The notes beneath the pieces are model-generated. The model searched no databases and was not told the DNA's origin. It saw only the letters and a program-made list of their open reading frames with translations. Below are positions 34,371 through 44,189 of a DNA stretch of 64,000 nt, piece after piece. Numbering within the stretch: position 1 is the stretch's first letter; every line of letters begins with the position of its first letter. Origin of the DNA: Sodiomyces alkalinus F11 (Eukaryota; Ascomycota; Sordariomycetes; Glomerellales; Plectosphaerellaceae); assembly GCF_003711515.1 (NCBI RefSeq), contig NW_021167095.1, positions 276,001 through 340,000 of the forward strand, read 5' to 3'. The translations under genes were made by a program, and so were the position numbers.

Positions 34371-35540
34371 TGCTATAATCTTCCTATCTCTTAGCGGCCT
34401 TAGCCACGCGAGGGCCCTTATCTTTCTTAGGTTATTTACTGAACCTAGTAATATAACTCTTTTTTCTATAGTTATAGTAATCGCGGGTATCGCATAGCTT
34501 ATTTACTTTTACCTCGAGCTAGTTAACCCTACTTATCTTAATATCTCTGTTTATATCTTATCGGTTAGTATTTTAGGGTATAGTTATAAGAGGTTAACCG
34601 CCACGAGCGTATCTTATAGCTTCCGGCTTAAAGCTCCTTCTAAAAACGTGATCTTGACCGTATCTAGCTAGGTCGACCCGCCTATATTAGCTAGCTACCT
34701 CTTAAAGTTAGGCAGGAACTATATAATGGTTTAGTCCTTATATTATCGTAGCGAGTATAAGGCGAGTATAGCGCGAGCTTACGTATTCTAATCCTTATAG
34801 GTACGATCTAGGAAGTTTAATATTTCTTAGGGATTTTATAGCCCCCTAGACCCTCTTAAGTTATATAATATTATAACTATCTGCTACGGCCCTAGGCCTA
34901 GGGTTATGTAGACTAGAAGCTATATCTCCTACTAGCTATAGAATAACGGCCCGTCGATTTCGAGCTTATCGTGTATAACCCGTGACTACCCTACGTATTC
35001 GGCTTTCTTTTCTAAGAAGATTAAAGCGTTATCTACCTGTTTCCCCTAGCTTAACAGCAGGGTATTCGGGTTAACCGGGGTCTATATAATACGGAGGGGG
35101 TTTAATAGGAGAGTTAGGGTTAGCCTGTTAGTTATTATTAGTGCTAAAGGGCGTTATCTATAGCGCTATTATCCGTATGGGGGGTCTTTATAAGGGAGGG
35201 GCGAGGTATTAGGTTTATTAGCTCTTTTATAGAGACCGTATCTAGGCGAGTATTTACCTAAGTGCCTCTTAGGTCTTTATAACGGCTTACTAAGATTATC
35301 GCTAAATCTATACTTATTACTCTAGCACTCGCTACTAGGCCTGCATTTACTAATTAAGCTATTCTCTATAGGTTTAACGTGCTAAGTTCTATTCTATTAG
35401 ATAGTCCTGGAAAGGCTACACGGCGTCGGTAATTATCTAATACACCTCTCGATTTCTACTCGTCTATTCTGCCTATCGTTAGGCGGTAGCCTAGACATCG
35501 CTACCCCTAGGCGGCGTACTAGCATTATGGTCTATACATA
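34371..35540 (-). pseudogene. Gypsy-2 gag
   Basis: Minus-strand frame between the 5' LTR and pol. A zinc-knuckle-like block reads YYNYRKKSYITRF near 34450-34500, where Tyr occupies the Cys/His ligand positions. The last ligand is Phe, which RIP does not explain. The remainder is helical and RIP-damaged. The start cannot be defined because ATG is not preserved. Confidence 0.6.
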
Positions 35541-35566
35541 CGTAGCGTTAGGTTAACGCTAAGTTC

Positions 35567-35777
35567 TAGATATATAAACGGGTAGTCACGAGTCTAAGCT
35601 AATAAGTAAGGCCGCATAATTATATCATCTAGAACTAAGGAAAAGGAAGAAGCAAAAGGGTGAAAAGTCTGTCTCGCTAGGGGCAGCTATAGGTTAGCTG
35701 CCTAATCGGTAAGAGGTCTATACGGTATGCTGGCTTAGTAAGACGGGGACCCTGGCTAATAGAGTTAGCCTATAATA
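35567..35777 (-). repeat. Gypsy-2 5' LTR
   Basis: Partner of 27699-27904 in the same orientation, 211 bp. Gag follows on the minus strand at lower coordinates. The primer-binding site would begin at about 35566 on the minus strand (GAACTTAGCGTTAACC); the primer was not identified. Confidence 0.9.
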
Positions 35778-36000
35778 GCTACTACTATATCGTTACTTTA
35801 ATATATATATAGTATAGCTCGAATAGTACCCTATTTATATCGACGGTTATAAGAACTTTTAGACTTATCTACTTTAGACGAACGCTTCTAAGGCGCTATC
35901 TGTAACCCGGGTTAGCACGATATTACTAAGATACTATCGGGATACTAAGAGACTTATAATTTATTGTTAATATTATTATTAATTCTATTACTATAACGAC
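35778..36000. other. Unassigned AT-rich spacer
   Basis: Low-complexity TA stretches (35808-35820) and TAT/TTA repeats (35950-35990). No gene or element edge is recognised apart from its two neighbours. Confidence 0.4.
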
Positions 36001-36802
36001 GGTATTAGGGTCCTATAGCTGGGTAGGAGGCCCTCTGGACTTCGGAATCTATAGCGGACTTAAGACCCTTGTTTCCTCTTCAAGACCGGCCTAAAACAGC
36101 TATTAACCCCGACCCTGGCCCCGGCCCCGGAACCCACGATTAGAAAACAGCCTACCTCGAAGCCCTCGCCGAAATATAATAAACCCTAGATGAATTGGCT
36201 GCTGTTTTCTATACCGAGACGTCCCTAGGCCACCCTACAAGGCCCCCTACAAGGCCCTCGCAAGCTACAGCCACTATAATATAGTAGACTAATACCGGAA
36301 GGCCCTGTAAAGCTCTAGGCTTTAACCTAGGAGCCTCTGCCGAAGTCGCTAACACTGAATTATACGCTATTCTTCAGGCCCTATAGGCTACCCTATAGCA
36401 ATCGGCCAGGCCCCTAGAGTGCTATATTTTAGCAATGTATAAGCGGCTATTCTAAAGCTCTAATGCACTTTATAATAGACTATAGAAGCTAAAGCCCTTA
36501 TCCAAATTCTTAAAGAACTAGGCATTTTGGTTTTAGTATAGTAGTGGCCCTTGTATCTAAGAATAGAAGGGAACGACCTAACGGATAAAGTAGCTAAAAG
36601 GGTATTAAACCCCTAAAATTCTACTATATCTATTAGTTTAGTTACCATTAGCTATCTAAAACGCTAGGTAAATAAAGCCCTTATTTAAGACTAGAAGACC
36701 CTATAGAATAACGAAAAGGAGGAGGAAAAAAGACGTAAATAGGTACGGTTAGGCCGTTATTATAGGCGCTTTGTCAGGGATAACCTCTGCTTTTCCCGAT
36801 AA
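36001..36802 (+). pseudogene. LINE-D family fragment (RNase H), plus strand, interrupted by SINE
   Basis: Reverse-complement homologue of about 57240-57765 in LINE-D, continuing to the C-terminal domain. RNase H reads AYLEALAEI, AAVFYTETSLGHPTRPP (first catalytic Asp region), GFNLGASAEVANTELYAIL (catalytic Glu) and LECYILAMYKRLF. The frame is well preserved, with CA/TG more common than in the gypsy elements. At 36790-36802 it is broken by a SINE, and it resumes at 37296. Confidence 0.75.
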
Positions 36803-37284
36803 CTATTAATAATCTTTGTTTAGTTTTTTATTTAATACGTGTATATAGTCCTAAAGATATAGCAGGAGTCTATTAAGGAGACTAAGCCTATAACGAGTAT
36901 CTAGTTATTTATATAACCTATATATGAAAGTAAAGAATAGGCGAAACAGAATTATTAGTCCGAGACTTATCCTTAAGTGGTAGTGCGCGCTTCCCGTAGT
37001 TCCCTAAGCTCCAGGGCTTAATCGTAGTAAGTGTGTAGGTGCGCTTAATTACGCGTAAGAGGTACGTACCCTCCCCCTCCTAAGGAGGGTATATACTAGA
37101 GGCGTGTGGTTCTACTTATCAGCGCGCAAGCTGATAAATATCTGCCTAAATATACGGGGACCCCTATGACGTGTAGGAGCTCCGGGTAGGTCGCGCGCGA
37201 AAAACTTCGCGTATGATTAAGGGGAGTGGGATTCGAACCCACGGTCTTACACAGGCATGTCTACTCCCTATACTATCCCCCCTC
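36803..37284 (-). mobile_element. tRNA-derived SINE with LINE-D-like 3' end
   Basis: On the minus strand the element begins with a tRNA-like head (37219-37284). A unique body of about 350 bp follows. The 3' end reads GCTATATCTTTAGGACTATATACACGTATTAAATAAAAAACTAAAC. That end closely matches the LINE-D 3' end (CTTTAGGGCTATATACGCGTAATGAATGAAAA). It is flanked by ACTATTAATAA (36792-36802) and ACTACTAATAA (about 37289-37299), a target-site duplication differing at one base. It lies inside a LINE-D fragment whose sequence continues on both sides. Head, tail and TSD together fit a SINE mobilised by this LINE family. Confidence 0.7.
37219..37284 (-). pseudogene. tRNA-like sequence (SINE head)
   Basis: The minus strand has a perfect T-arm (GTGGG TTCGAAT CCCAC) with the RNA polymerase III B box GGTTCGAATCC. 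It also has an A-box-like TAGTATAGGGAGTAG, and acceptor strands GGGGGGA and TCCCCTT that can pair with two G-U pairs. The anticodon arm is defective (about 66 nt in total, no 5-bp stem around a 7-nt loop), so this is not a functional tRNA. Confidence 0.65.
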
Positions 37285-37295
37285 TAATACTACTA

Positions 37296-37545
37296 ATAAA
37301 GGGCCTTAGGTAGGTAAAGTTAGCTTTTACTTAGTTAAAAACCGGCTTCGGATACCTAAAACCTTACTAAAAAGAGGGCCTAGAACTACGCTAATAACCG
37401 CTATTCCTATCCCGGCTCCTCTATACAGGATATAGCCTACCTTATCCTTTCGTATCCTTTTTATAAGAACGAATAAAGAGCCCTATAGGAAGCTCTAGCA
37501 GACCTACCGTTATCTCTACCGCTATTATTCGGGAATAAAAATGGT
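37296..37545 (+). pseudogene. LINE-D family fragment, C-terminal domain (continuation)
   Basis: Continues the LINE-D homologue after the SINE. It encodes the post-RNase H domain with a CXC..HX3C-type motif (Y/C and Y/H swaps by RIP) followed by YKNE.RALQEALADLPLSL. It corresponds to the reverse complement of about 56740-56970. The 3' end after 37545 does not match LINE-D. Confidence 0.7.
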
Positions 37546-38261
37546 AAGGATATTCCGACTATGCCAACCGGATAATCCGACTATAGTGCAGGTGTTAATA
37601 CCTGCTATAACTAATAACTAAGCCGGCAGCGCTAAATTAATCCTACGTCTATAACGCCTATGATGCCTAATTAATCTTATAGTCGTAATCTTTGATTAAT
37701 CCCTTTCATCTTAAAAATCGTAAATAGTAAAAACGGCGTTTTCGTATTAATTAATTAATTAGTCTACTACTACTATAGCCTTTGTTATAGCCGCTTAATT
37801 GCTTTATCTGTACTAGACTAACTAGATACTCTATCGGAAGCGTTTAGTATACGATTCTTATCGCACGTTAAATAGCACTTATATAATTAACTTAGTAGAG
37901 TAGAAATCTCGTGTGTGTGTATTAGATTAAGTTATATCTATATAAGTCTTTTATACCCTTAATTTAGGTAGTGAAGACTCTATTATGGGTACTATATTAT
38001 TTGGATCCTATCCAGCCTTTTCCGGTATCCGCCCCTATTATATCCTGATACCCGAGGTTCGAAGCCCTTAGTCAGGTATAGATCCCCTATAGACTATATC
38101 GTGGTCCGTGTGCCTATACGATATACCCTCTTAGTTAAGGTGGGTCTTCCTAGGTTAACTAACTAATTAGAGGCTTGGATTTAAACTAAACGCTCTTACC
38201 TTTTCTACCGTAAAATTAATAGTTAGTAGAAAAGGCCCTTATAAAAGGGATCTAAATCCGC
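37546..38261 (-). other. AT-rich, weakly mutated region; possible Copia LTR
   Basis: No coding frame. On the minus strand a promoter-like TATAAAAGACTTATATAGAT (about 37945-37965) is followed by a segment ending GGCTATAACA at 37787, which could be the R/U5 end of a Copia LTR belonging to the pol remnant at 38262-38653. A GT microsatellite lies at 37911-37920. A degenerate tRNA-like B box is near 38180. The LTR limits are not proven. Confidence 0.3.
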
Positions 38262-38653
38262 CCTGTTTAACCGTTTAATTTAATTCTATCTTAATTCGTT
38301 CCTCGATCTTAATTAGCTGGATGTACTTAATCGGATCTATATATATCGGATCTGCTACACCCTCGGGGGCCTTTATTATCGCTACGACCGCGGCTTTAGC
38401 GCATTTAATCTCTTTGTGTAGTTACTTTGATTACTCGATACAATCCTTTTAATCCGTTAAATTAAGCTGTTATTAAAGATATTTAATCCCCGCCTCCGGT
38501 AGTGCCTTCGTTAAATCGTCTACGATTATATCCTTTATATTAACGTATATAACCTTAAAGAGACCTTACTATACTAACTGGCGCGCCTACTGGTTATGAA
38601 TATCGACGTGCCATAGTCTTATTCGTAGGCGTTATATCTTCTTATTAACGAGG
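38262..38653 (-). pseudogene. Copia-2 pol C-terminus (RNase H end)
   Basis: The minus-strand frame reads RLRIRLWHVDIHNQ, then FKVIYVNIKDIIVDDLTKAL. This is the Ty1/Copia RNase H C-terminal motif (..HVDI....R......YV.T....AD.LTKAL). A Lys/Glu-rich tail follows (IQLIKIEERIKIEL) up to TAA. The Asp of AD reads VD/DD here, and the stops are RIP-type. The N-terminal remainder is cut off by the LINE tail at 38654. It is a different family from Copia-1. Confidence 0.65.
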
Positions 38654-39512
38654 TTATTATTATTATTATTATCGATCTTACTCCGCTATCCTAACTAATC
38701 TATAAGAGCCTTCCTAGGCTATACAGTCCTTCTCGGGTGGCTATAGAGGGGAAAACCCGGGTAAAACCCGGGGAAAACCTCTATATACTTCGTTAGGTGG
38801 AGAGGTGCCGCTACGGGGCCGATATAGCCCCGGCTCTTCCCTATTACGTATCTAGATCTTACCTCTAGGCTAGTAGCTAACGGGAAGTATAGTAGGCTAG
38901 TGGTTAGGTAAGTTAGCCTAGGCTAATCTCTGGCGGTAGAACGGGGGCTAAGAGGGCGCTACCGCGCTTCTGCTATACGGTGGCTACGGCTTTTTAGCCT
39001 TAGTCTCCCTATATCCCTCGAGGATTATACCTTTTATTCCTTCTATTCGGTTAATAAAGAGAGTAAGAAGGTAGGCGCCTCCTACCTCCTTTAGGTGGGT
39101 TCCTGCTATATCCGGCGGCAGGTAGGGAAAAGCCCTACCCTATTATAAGAATTAGATAGTTAATATCCCCCGAGGCCTTTATACCTTAAACCTCTCTTTT
39201 CTTCTTATAACGCTAATAGGTTTATTATAGGTTGTCCTCCCGATTTATTCCCGCTTACGGTCCCGTAGGTTTATCGTTACGGCTTATACTAACTAGTAAA
39301 CTCCTTTAGTTTTCTTATCGTATTTCTATTATAGTTCTACTATAGGTATCTCGCGGTAGCGTAGTAGTATAGGGTTAACTATATAATATAGTATTAATCT
39401 ATATATATATATAAGTAATTAATAATAGCAGTTTAATAGAAGTTTTTCCTTCGTAATATAGTAGTGGCTCCATAGTAGCGTGCTAATAGCCGTAGATATC
39501 TTCTTCTAGTAA
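38654..39512 (-). mobile_element. LINE 3' end, copy 3 (Tad-A family), minus strand
   Basis: Reverse-oriented copy of the segment at 48316-49178. It begins at about 39512 (AGAAGATATCTACGGCTATT on the minus strand) and ends GCGGAGTAAGATCGATAAT with about seven AAT units (38654-38673). It is inserted in the Copia-2 pol remnant. Its 5' end abuts the Copia-1 LTR. Confidence 0.75.
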
Positions 39513-39946
39513 TGACGCTAATACTAATTTTTGAAGATTGCGGACAAGTGGAAGGGACGAAAGCCACGAAAAGCAGTGGAAAAAATAGATAGTAAATAAT
39601 GGGATTCTAAGGTAGGATTTCTGCGCGCGTATGGATTATGTAAAAGCGATAAAGAAGAAGAATAAAGGAAGGAAGAACCGAACCGAGGGGACGGGTTAAT
39701 ATCCTTTATTCTTTCCTTCTTTATAAAGGAATCGAGATCGTAATAATAACGTAATCCTTTATCTAAGACGTAATCCTTTATCTAAGACGTAATCCTTTAT
39801 CTAAGACGTAATTCTTTATCTAAGACGTAATCCTCTATCTACGACGTAATCCTTTATCTACGACGTAATCCTCTATCTAGGCTTATGGAGAAGATATCCT
39901 TTACTCGAGTATAAAGATACGAAGGATAGTATTAGTAATATTAACA
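39513..39946 (-). repeat. Copia-1 3' LTR
   Basis: On the minus strand it starts TGTTAATATTACTAATACTA at 39946 and ends GTATTAGCGTCA at 39513 (TG..CA). It is preceded by a purine run (AGGGGGG, minus strand of 39947-39953) that fits the polypurine tract. It contains a 19-bp tandem repeat. The 5' partner LTR is missing because the element is truncated. Confidence 0.7.
39749..39879. repeat. 19-bp tandem repeat, about 7 copies, inside Copia-1 LTR
   Basis: The unit is ACGTAATCCTTTATCTAAG. Copies differ mainly at C/T and A/C positions. They are head-to-tail with no spacers. Confidence 0.95.
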
Positions 39947-42590
39947 CCCCCCTGTAAGCTGGTTCTCATATAAAAAGGAGTAGCTTAGAACGAGTATATA
40001 TAGGTACATAATTATAGCGTAGAAACCCTAGGTAACTAACTAGGACTAATTAGAAGAGGAAAAAATAAAACCTCTAAGGGAAAATAAAAAAAACCCTTAA
40101 CTTCTTATTAAAGGGAAAATGAAAAAAACCCCCTTTGTATAATACTACGAAAACCCTTAGGTAAAAACCTAGTTATAAGTACTTATATCTAGGAAAATCC
40201 GAAGATAAAAAACCTAGTTCTATTATAGACCTTAGTAATTTTAGTTCTTGAATTCGGGTATAAGGTGGTATATCGTAGTCAGGTAATGTATCGTCTTTAT
40301 AACCTAAATTCATATAACCGCAGAGTGTATTATATAAGTCTTTAGGTAGACCTTTAATCATTATATCGGCTATATTAAATTTAGTATTTATATAAACGAC
40401 GTTTATTTTATTATTTTGAAGCTATTATCTATACTATTGGTACTAACGGTCTATATACTTTACACGTTTATAGAATTCAGGATTTTTATAAAGCTTCTTT
40501 ACGCTTTCGCTATCTATTAATATAGTAGGAATCGGTATCTTATTATTATTATTATTACTATTATTATACAAACCAAAGTTCATATTAGTAAATAACCTAA
40601 GGTTATTTACTAGGTCTGTATATATATTATATATATAGATTCCTTCTTTAGAAGCATCGGTTAAAGCCATATATTCTGCTTCTATTATTAATAATACAAC
40701 GACTTTCTATTTACTAAAAGTCCAACTTATTAAATTATTTACACCTATATAGTAGATATAACCTGATATAGACGTCCTGTCTTCGATTATATCTGAGAAA
40801 CTAGTATCAGAATAACCGTATATACTAAGGTCTTTTTGATTTAAATAGTTATATAAAACCCGATATTAGGAAAAGTGTTTATATAGGCCCACATTCGTTT
40901 TAGAGCTATAGAGTGCTCTTAAAAGGGATTACTTATATATCTAGCGTATTTATTAACAGTATAGGTTATATCTAGTCTTAAGTATAGTGCTAAATATAGT
41001 AAAGCACCGATTTCCCGTTAGTATATTTTGATATCGGCTTTTAATGCCTGTTCCTGATTTAGTACAAGGACCTTTTTATGTATATATAGGGTATCAACAC
41101 GTTTAAGGCTTCGTTTATTATATATATCGAGGATTGTATTCGTATGAGGTAACTAATTTATAGAAAGGGTCTTATTTAACTCATTCCTAGTGATTTCGTG
41201 ACCTAAAAAGATATACAGTTAACCTAGATCTTTTAGTAAGATCTGTTTAGATATTTCAGTAAATGAATACTATATCGTTATATACGAAGGGCTTAATACT
41301 AGTATATTATCTACGTGGTATAGTAGTATAGCACGGTCTATTTTATTCTTATAAAAAGTAAATACACCGTTATCGAAATTAGAGACTAAGTAGCCTATTT
41401 CGCGGAGTAAATTTTACAAGGAAATTAGACTAAAGCCGGGGGCTTTATTTCAAACCGTATAAAGCTTTAGTTAGTTTATAAACTAATTGATTCGAGCCTT
41501 CTTTTTCCTCGAAGCCTATAGGTTATATGGTATAAATCTCGGTATCCATATCGGCGTGAACGAAAGCGTTCTTTACGTCGAATTATCTAAAATTCCAGCC
41601 TAGGGATACGCCTAGTAGAAAAGCTAATCTATAGTTCTCGGGTCTGCAGGTAGTAGAAAAGGTTTCTAAATAATTAATACCGTGTACTTAATTAAACCCA
41701 TATATACACCAACGTGCTTTATATTTTATAACCTCGTTCTTATCGTTATATTTAATCTTATATACCTAACGGCCTCGTAAGACGTTTAAGGTATCGTTAT
41801 TATTTGTATTATTATATTAAAGCGTATCTTTTATATTTATTAAATCCCAGGTATTTCTATTTTCAAGTTCTGTTATTTCAGCTACCATAGCTTCTATCCA
41901 CTTATCTTTATCAGAGCAGTTTATGGCCTGTTTATAGGTAGCTGGTTCGTATAAAGAATTTATAGTTAAAAGAAAATAGGGATCTTCTTAAAACTATAGG
42001 TTTCCTAGTATAGTATCTTTAGTTATATATAATAAGCGCTTAGTATTATCGTACGATATATAATCATTATCGTTTTCCTGTAAAGATTTAGAAGGGATTT
42101 GAATTTCTAACCTGGATTTAAGGCCGTTATTAACCGGGTCGGTTATAGATATATTATCGGTAGTTTCGGCTAAAATAATACCGCCCGCTACTCGAAAACC
42201 CTTTCGTCTTTTATTATTATGTTTATTATTATCTTCTTCTTCGGTTTAGATAGACCTAAACGAACGTTTAGTATTATTATAGTACTTACCGAGTAGATAA
42301 GACTCGGGGTTAGAAACCGGTTCTGCCTACCGTATATTTAAAGTAGGAGACTCATTAATATAGTTGGCAGGGTTATTTTTATTAATTATAGTATCTGAAG
42401 AAGAAGTCAGAAACTGACTTTCTAGTATATACACGTCACGATACTAGGTAGTCTTCCTAGATCGAGGATTATATATTTTATAGTTATAATCGTCATAACC
42501 TACTAAAGCACCCTAAAGTGCTCGTGGATCCAGTTTCTTTATTTTCGGGTCGTTAATTTTGAAATATATAATAGATATCCGTAACGACAC
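39947..42590 (-). pseudogene. Copia-1 pol fragment: integrase C-terminus, RT, RNase H
   Basis: Minus-strand Ty1/Copia polyprotein. In coding order, the integrase C-terminal GY motif (LVGYDDYNYKIYNPRSRKT, about 42440-42520) comes first. RT starts FDVKNAFVHADMDTEIYTI at about 41515-41585. The RT catalytic motif reads VDN at 41301-41318 (VDD before RIP). RNase H at 40164-40680 contains MALTDASKEGIY, ILIDSESVKKLY and MMIKGLPKDLYN. Two short frames are still open (40443-40670 and 40173-40361). CA/TG are much commoner and stops fewer than in nearby elements, so it is younger or less RIPped. Gag, protease and the integrase core are missing, cut at about 42590. Confidence 0.85.
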
Positions 42591-42599
42591 GCCTATTAA

Positions 42600-43960
42600 C
42601 CACGGGCGCGTAATAGTCGTAATATCGATAAAACTATTAAGACGGCGATTATAACTACCGTCTCCTTCCCGGGATACTATTATAGCTGCACCGTAATACC
42701 GGCGCCACGGTATAGCTAGAAGAGATGTAGGATAATAGCCCGATCTTATCTATACAGAATTCGTAACGGACCCACTTTTCGTAATATAAGCGTTCCCCCC
42801 CTCGCCCGTGGCGGGATATAGCGCGGAACCGATAAAAGACCGAAAAAGGACTACTGCGCCCCCCGGAACCGAGAGGAACTAAAATTAAGGCAGAAATTCA
42901 GGCCCTACTAGCTAACAGGAACACGATTAAGTAGGTCGTGGAGCTAGTAGAGGAACTAATTACGATACGTACTGCCTATAAGGACGCCGATATAATACCG
43001 CTAGTACACCTATACGCTACCGTTTTATTATATTATCCGAGAGAAACTCCGAAAAGGGATAAATAGTATAAAAGAGACCTAGGCTAATATTATAGCCCAT
43101 GCTCCCGTAACGGTACCGCCGCGGGACCCTATACCCCTTAAAATAATCCCCGCTAAGTATTACTAGGAACTAATTATCCGCTAAGGAACCCTCCCCGAAG
43201 ACTAGCCCCTTAAAAACAGGACCCTAAAGGAGATTATCTAAGCTATAAACGCTATAACTACCCGATATAATACTATAACGGCACGGAAGCTACTAAGCGG
43301 AGATATCTACCTTACCTTTACCAAAAGGGTATAATAGTAGGCCACCTATAAGGGATAATAGATTAAGAAGGCCTTTAGTAAAGAAGCTACCCTAGCCGCA
43401 CGCACTTACCCTATACTAGCTAAAGCTATCCCTTAGGAGGTTCTTAACGCCCTATCCGAAGAAGACCTACTAATATCCCTATAAGATATAAACCCTAAGG
43501 TAAAAATTATCCGAGTATAATAGCGGGTACCCCGCCGCGGCACCGGTAAGGTAACGCTCCTCCTTATCGAATCGGCTTCGCCGGAAAGGGTAGTAAGCCT
43601 TATCCGGAACACCCTCCTCTTTAAAGGGGGCAGCTATATCTATAAATTATACGATCCCGACCTTTGCCCCCTAAGGTGCTATACATACCTATACTTCGGC
43701 TACTAAGCGAACGGCTACCCTATAGCGGAGAGGGTATACCGTTACTACGCTAAGCCCGAATTAGTATACCCCTAAGGCCCAGGATATTATAAAGCTATAG
43801 CGCCGGGGCGCCCCCGCCGCTATATCGCCTATACCGGAGACCACAATACCTTTAACGATTTATACTAACTACTAAAGAAAAAGGTTAAGAAGACCCGCAA
43901 AGCATATAAGTACTAAGCCAGGGACCTTAATATTACCCGCTAGACTAAAGCGATATACCT
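42600..43960 (+). pseudogene. Tad-A ORF1 (Gag-like, zinc knuckle)
   Basis: The plus-strand frame reads KTEKGLLRPPEPRGTKIKAE, then ELVEELITIRTAYKDADIIP and LVHLYATVLLYYPRETPKR. At about 43673-43720 lies CX2CX4HX4C (reads RCYTYLYFGY.ANGY), with the first Cys intact and other ligands mutated to Tyr. This is the nucleic-acid-binding ORF1 of Tad-clade LINEs. A homologous ORF1 is at 54640-55850 (minus). The stops are RIP-type. Confidence 0.75.
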
Positions 43961-44189
43961 ACGGTAGCCGTAGATCTTCCCCCTAATTATTATTACACAG
44001 GACTAGGATAGGCCCCTCCGTAGGGGCCGTAGACGCCCCCCCGAAAAGAACTAAAGAATATAAGGGCTCCCTGATACCGGGCCCGATAAATGCCTATATA
44101 GTCCCTTACAGGACCGGCGAGGCACTATAGTAAGAACCCTAAAGCTAGACCCCGGTTATACCGGGTATATCGTCTTAACCCCCCCCCCC

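Larger units (their letters stand above)
27699..35777 (-). mobile_element. Gypsy-2: complete minus-strand Ty3/gypsy chromovirus (8.1 kb)
   Basis: LTRs of 206-211 bp lie at 27699-27904 and 35567-35777. On the minus strand the order is 5' LTR, gag with a zinc knuckle (about 34440-34520), pol with RT, RNase H, integrase and chromodomain, a convergent ORF on the plus strand, a polypurine tract (minus strand of about 27906-27930) and 3' LTR. A clear target-site duplication was not found. It is RIP-inactivated. Confidence 0.9.

Noticed and set aside
37219..37284. Functional tRNA gene
   Set aside because: The T-arm and B box are perfect, but the anticodon arm cannot form and the total length is short. 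Its linkage to a LINE-like tail and a TSD makes it a SINE head.
38165..38260. Second tRNA-like sequence on the minus strand
   Set aside because: Only a T-arm-like segment is visible and it needs a RIP reversal to pair; no acceptor or anticodon stem.
39749..39879. CRISPR-like array
   Set aside because: The 19-bp units are head-to-tail without spacers, inside an LTR of a eukaryotic retroelement.
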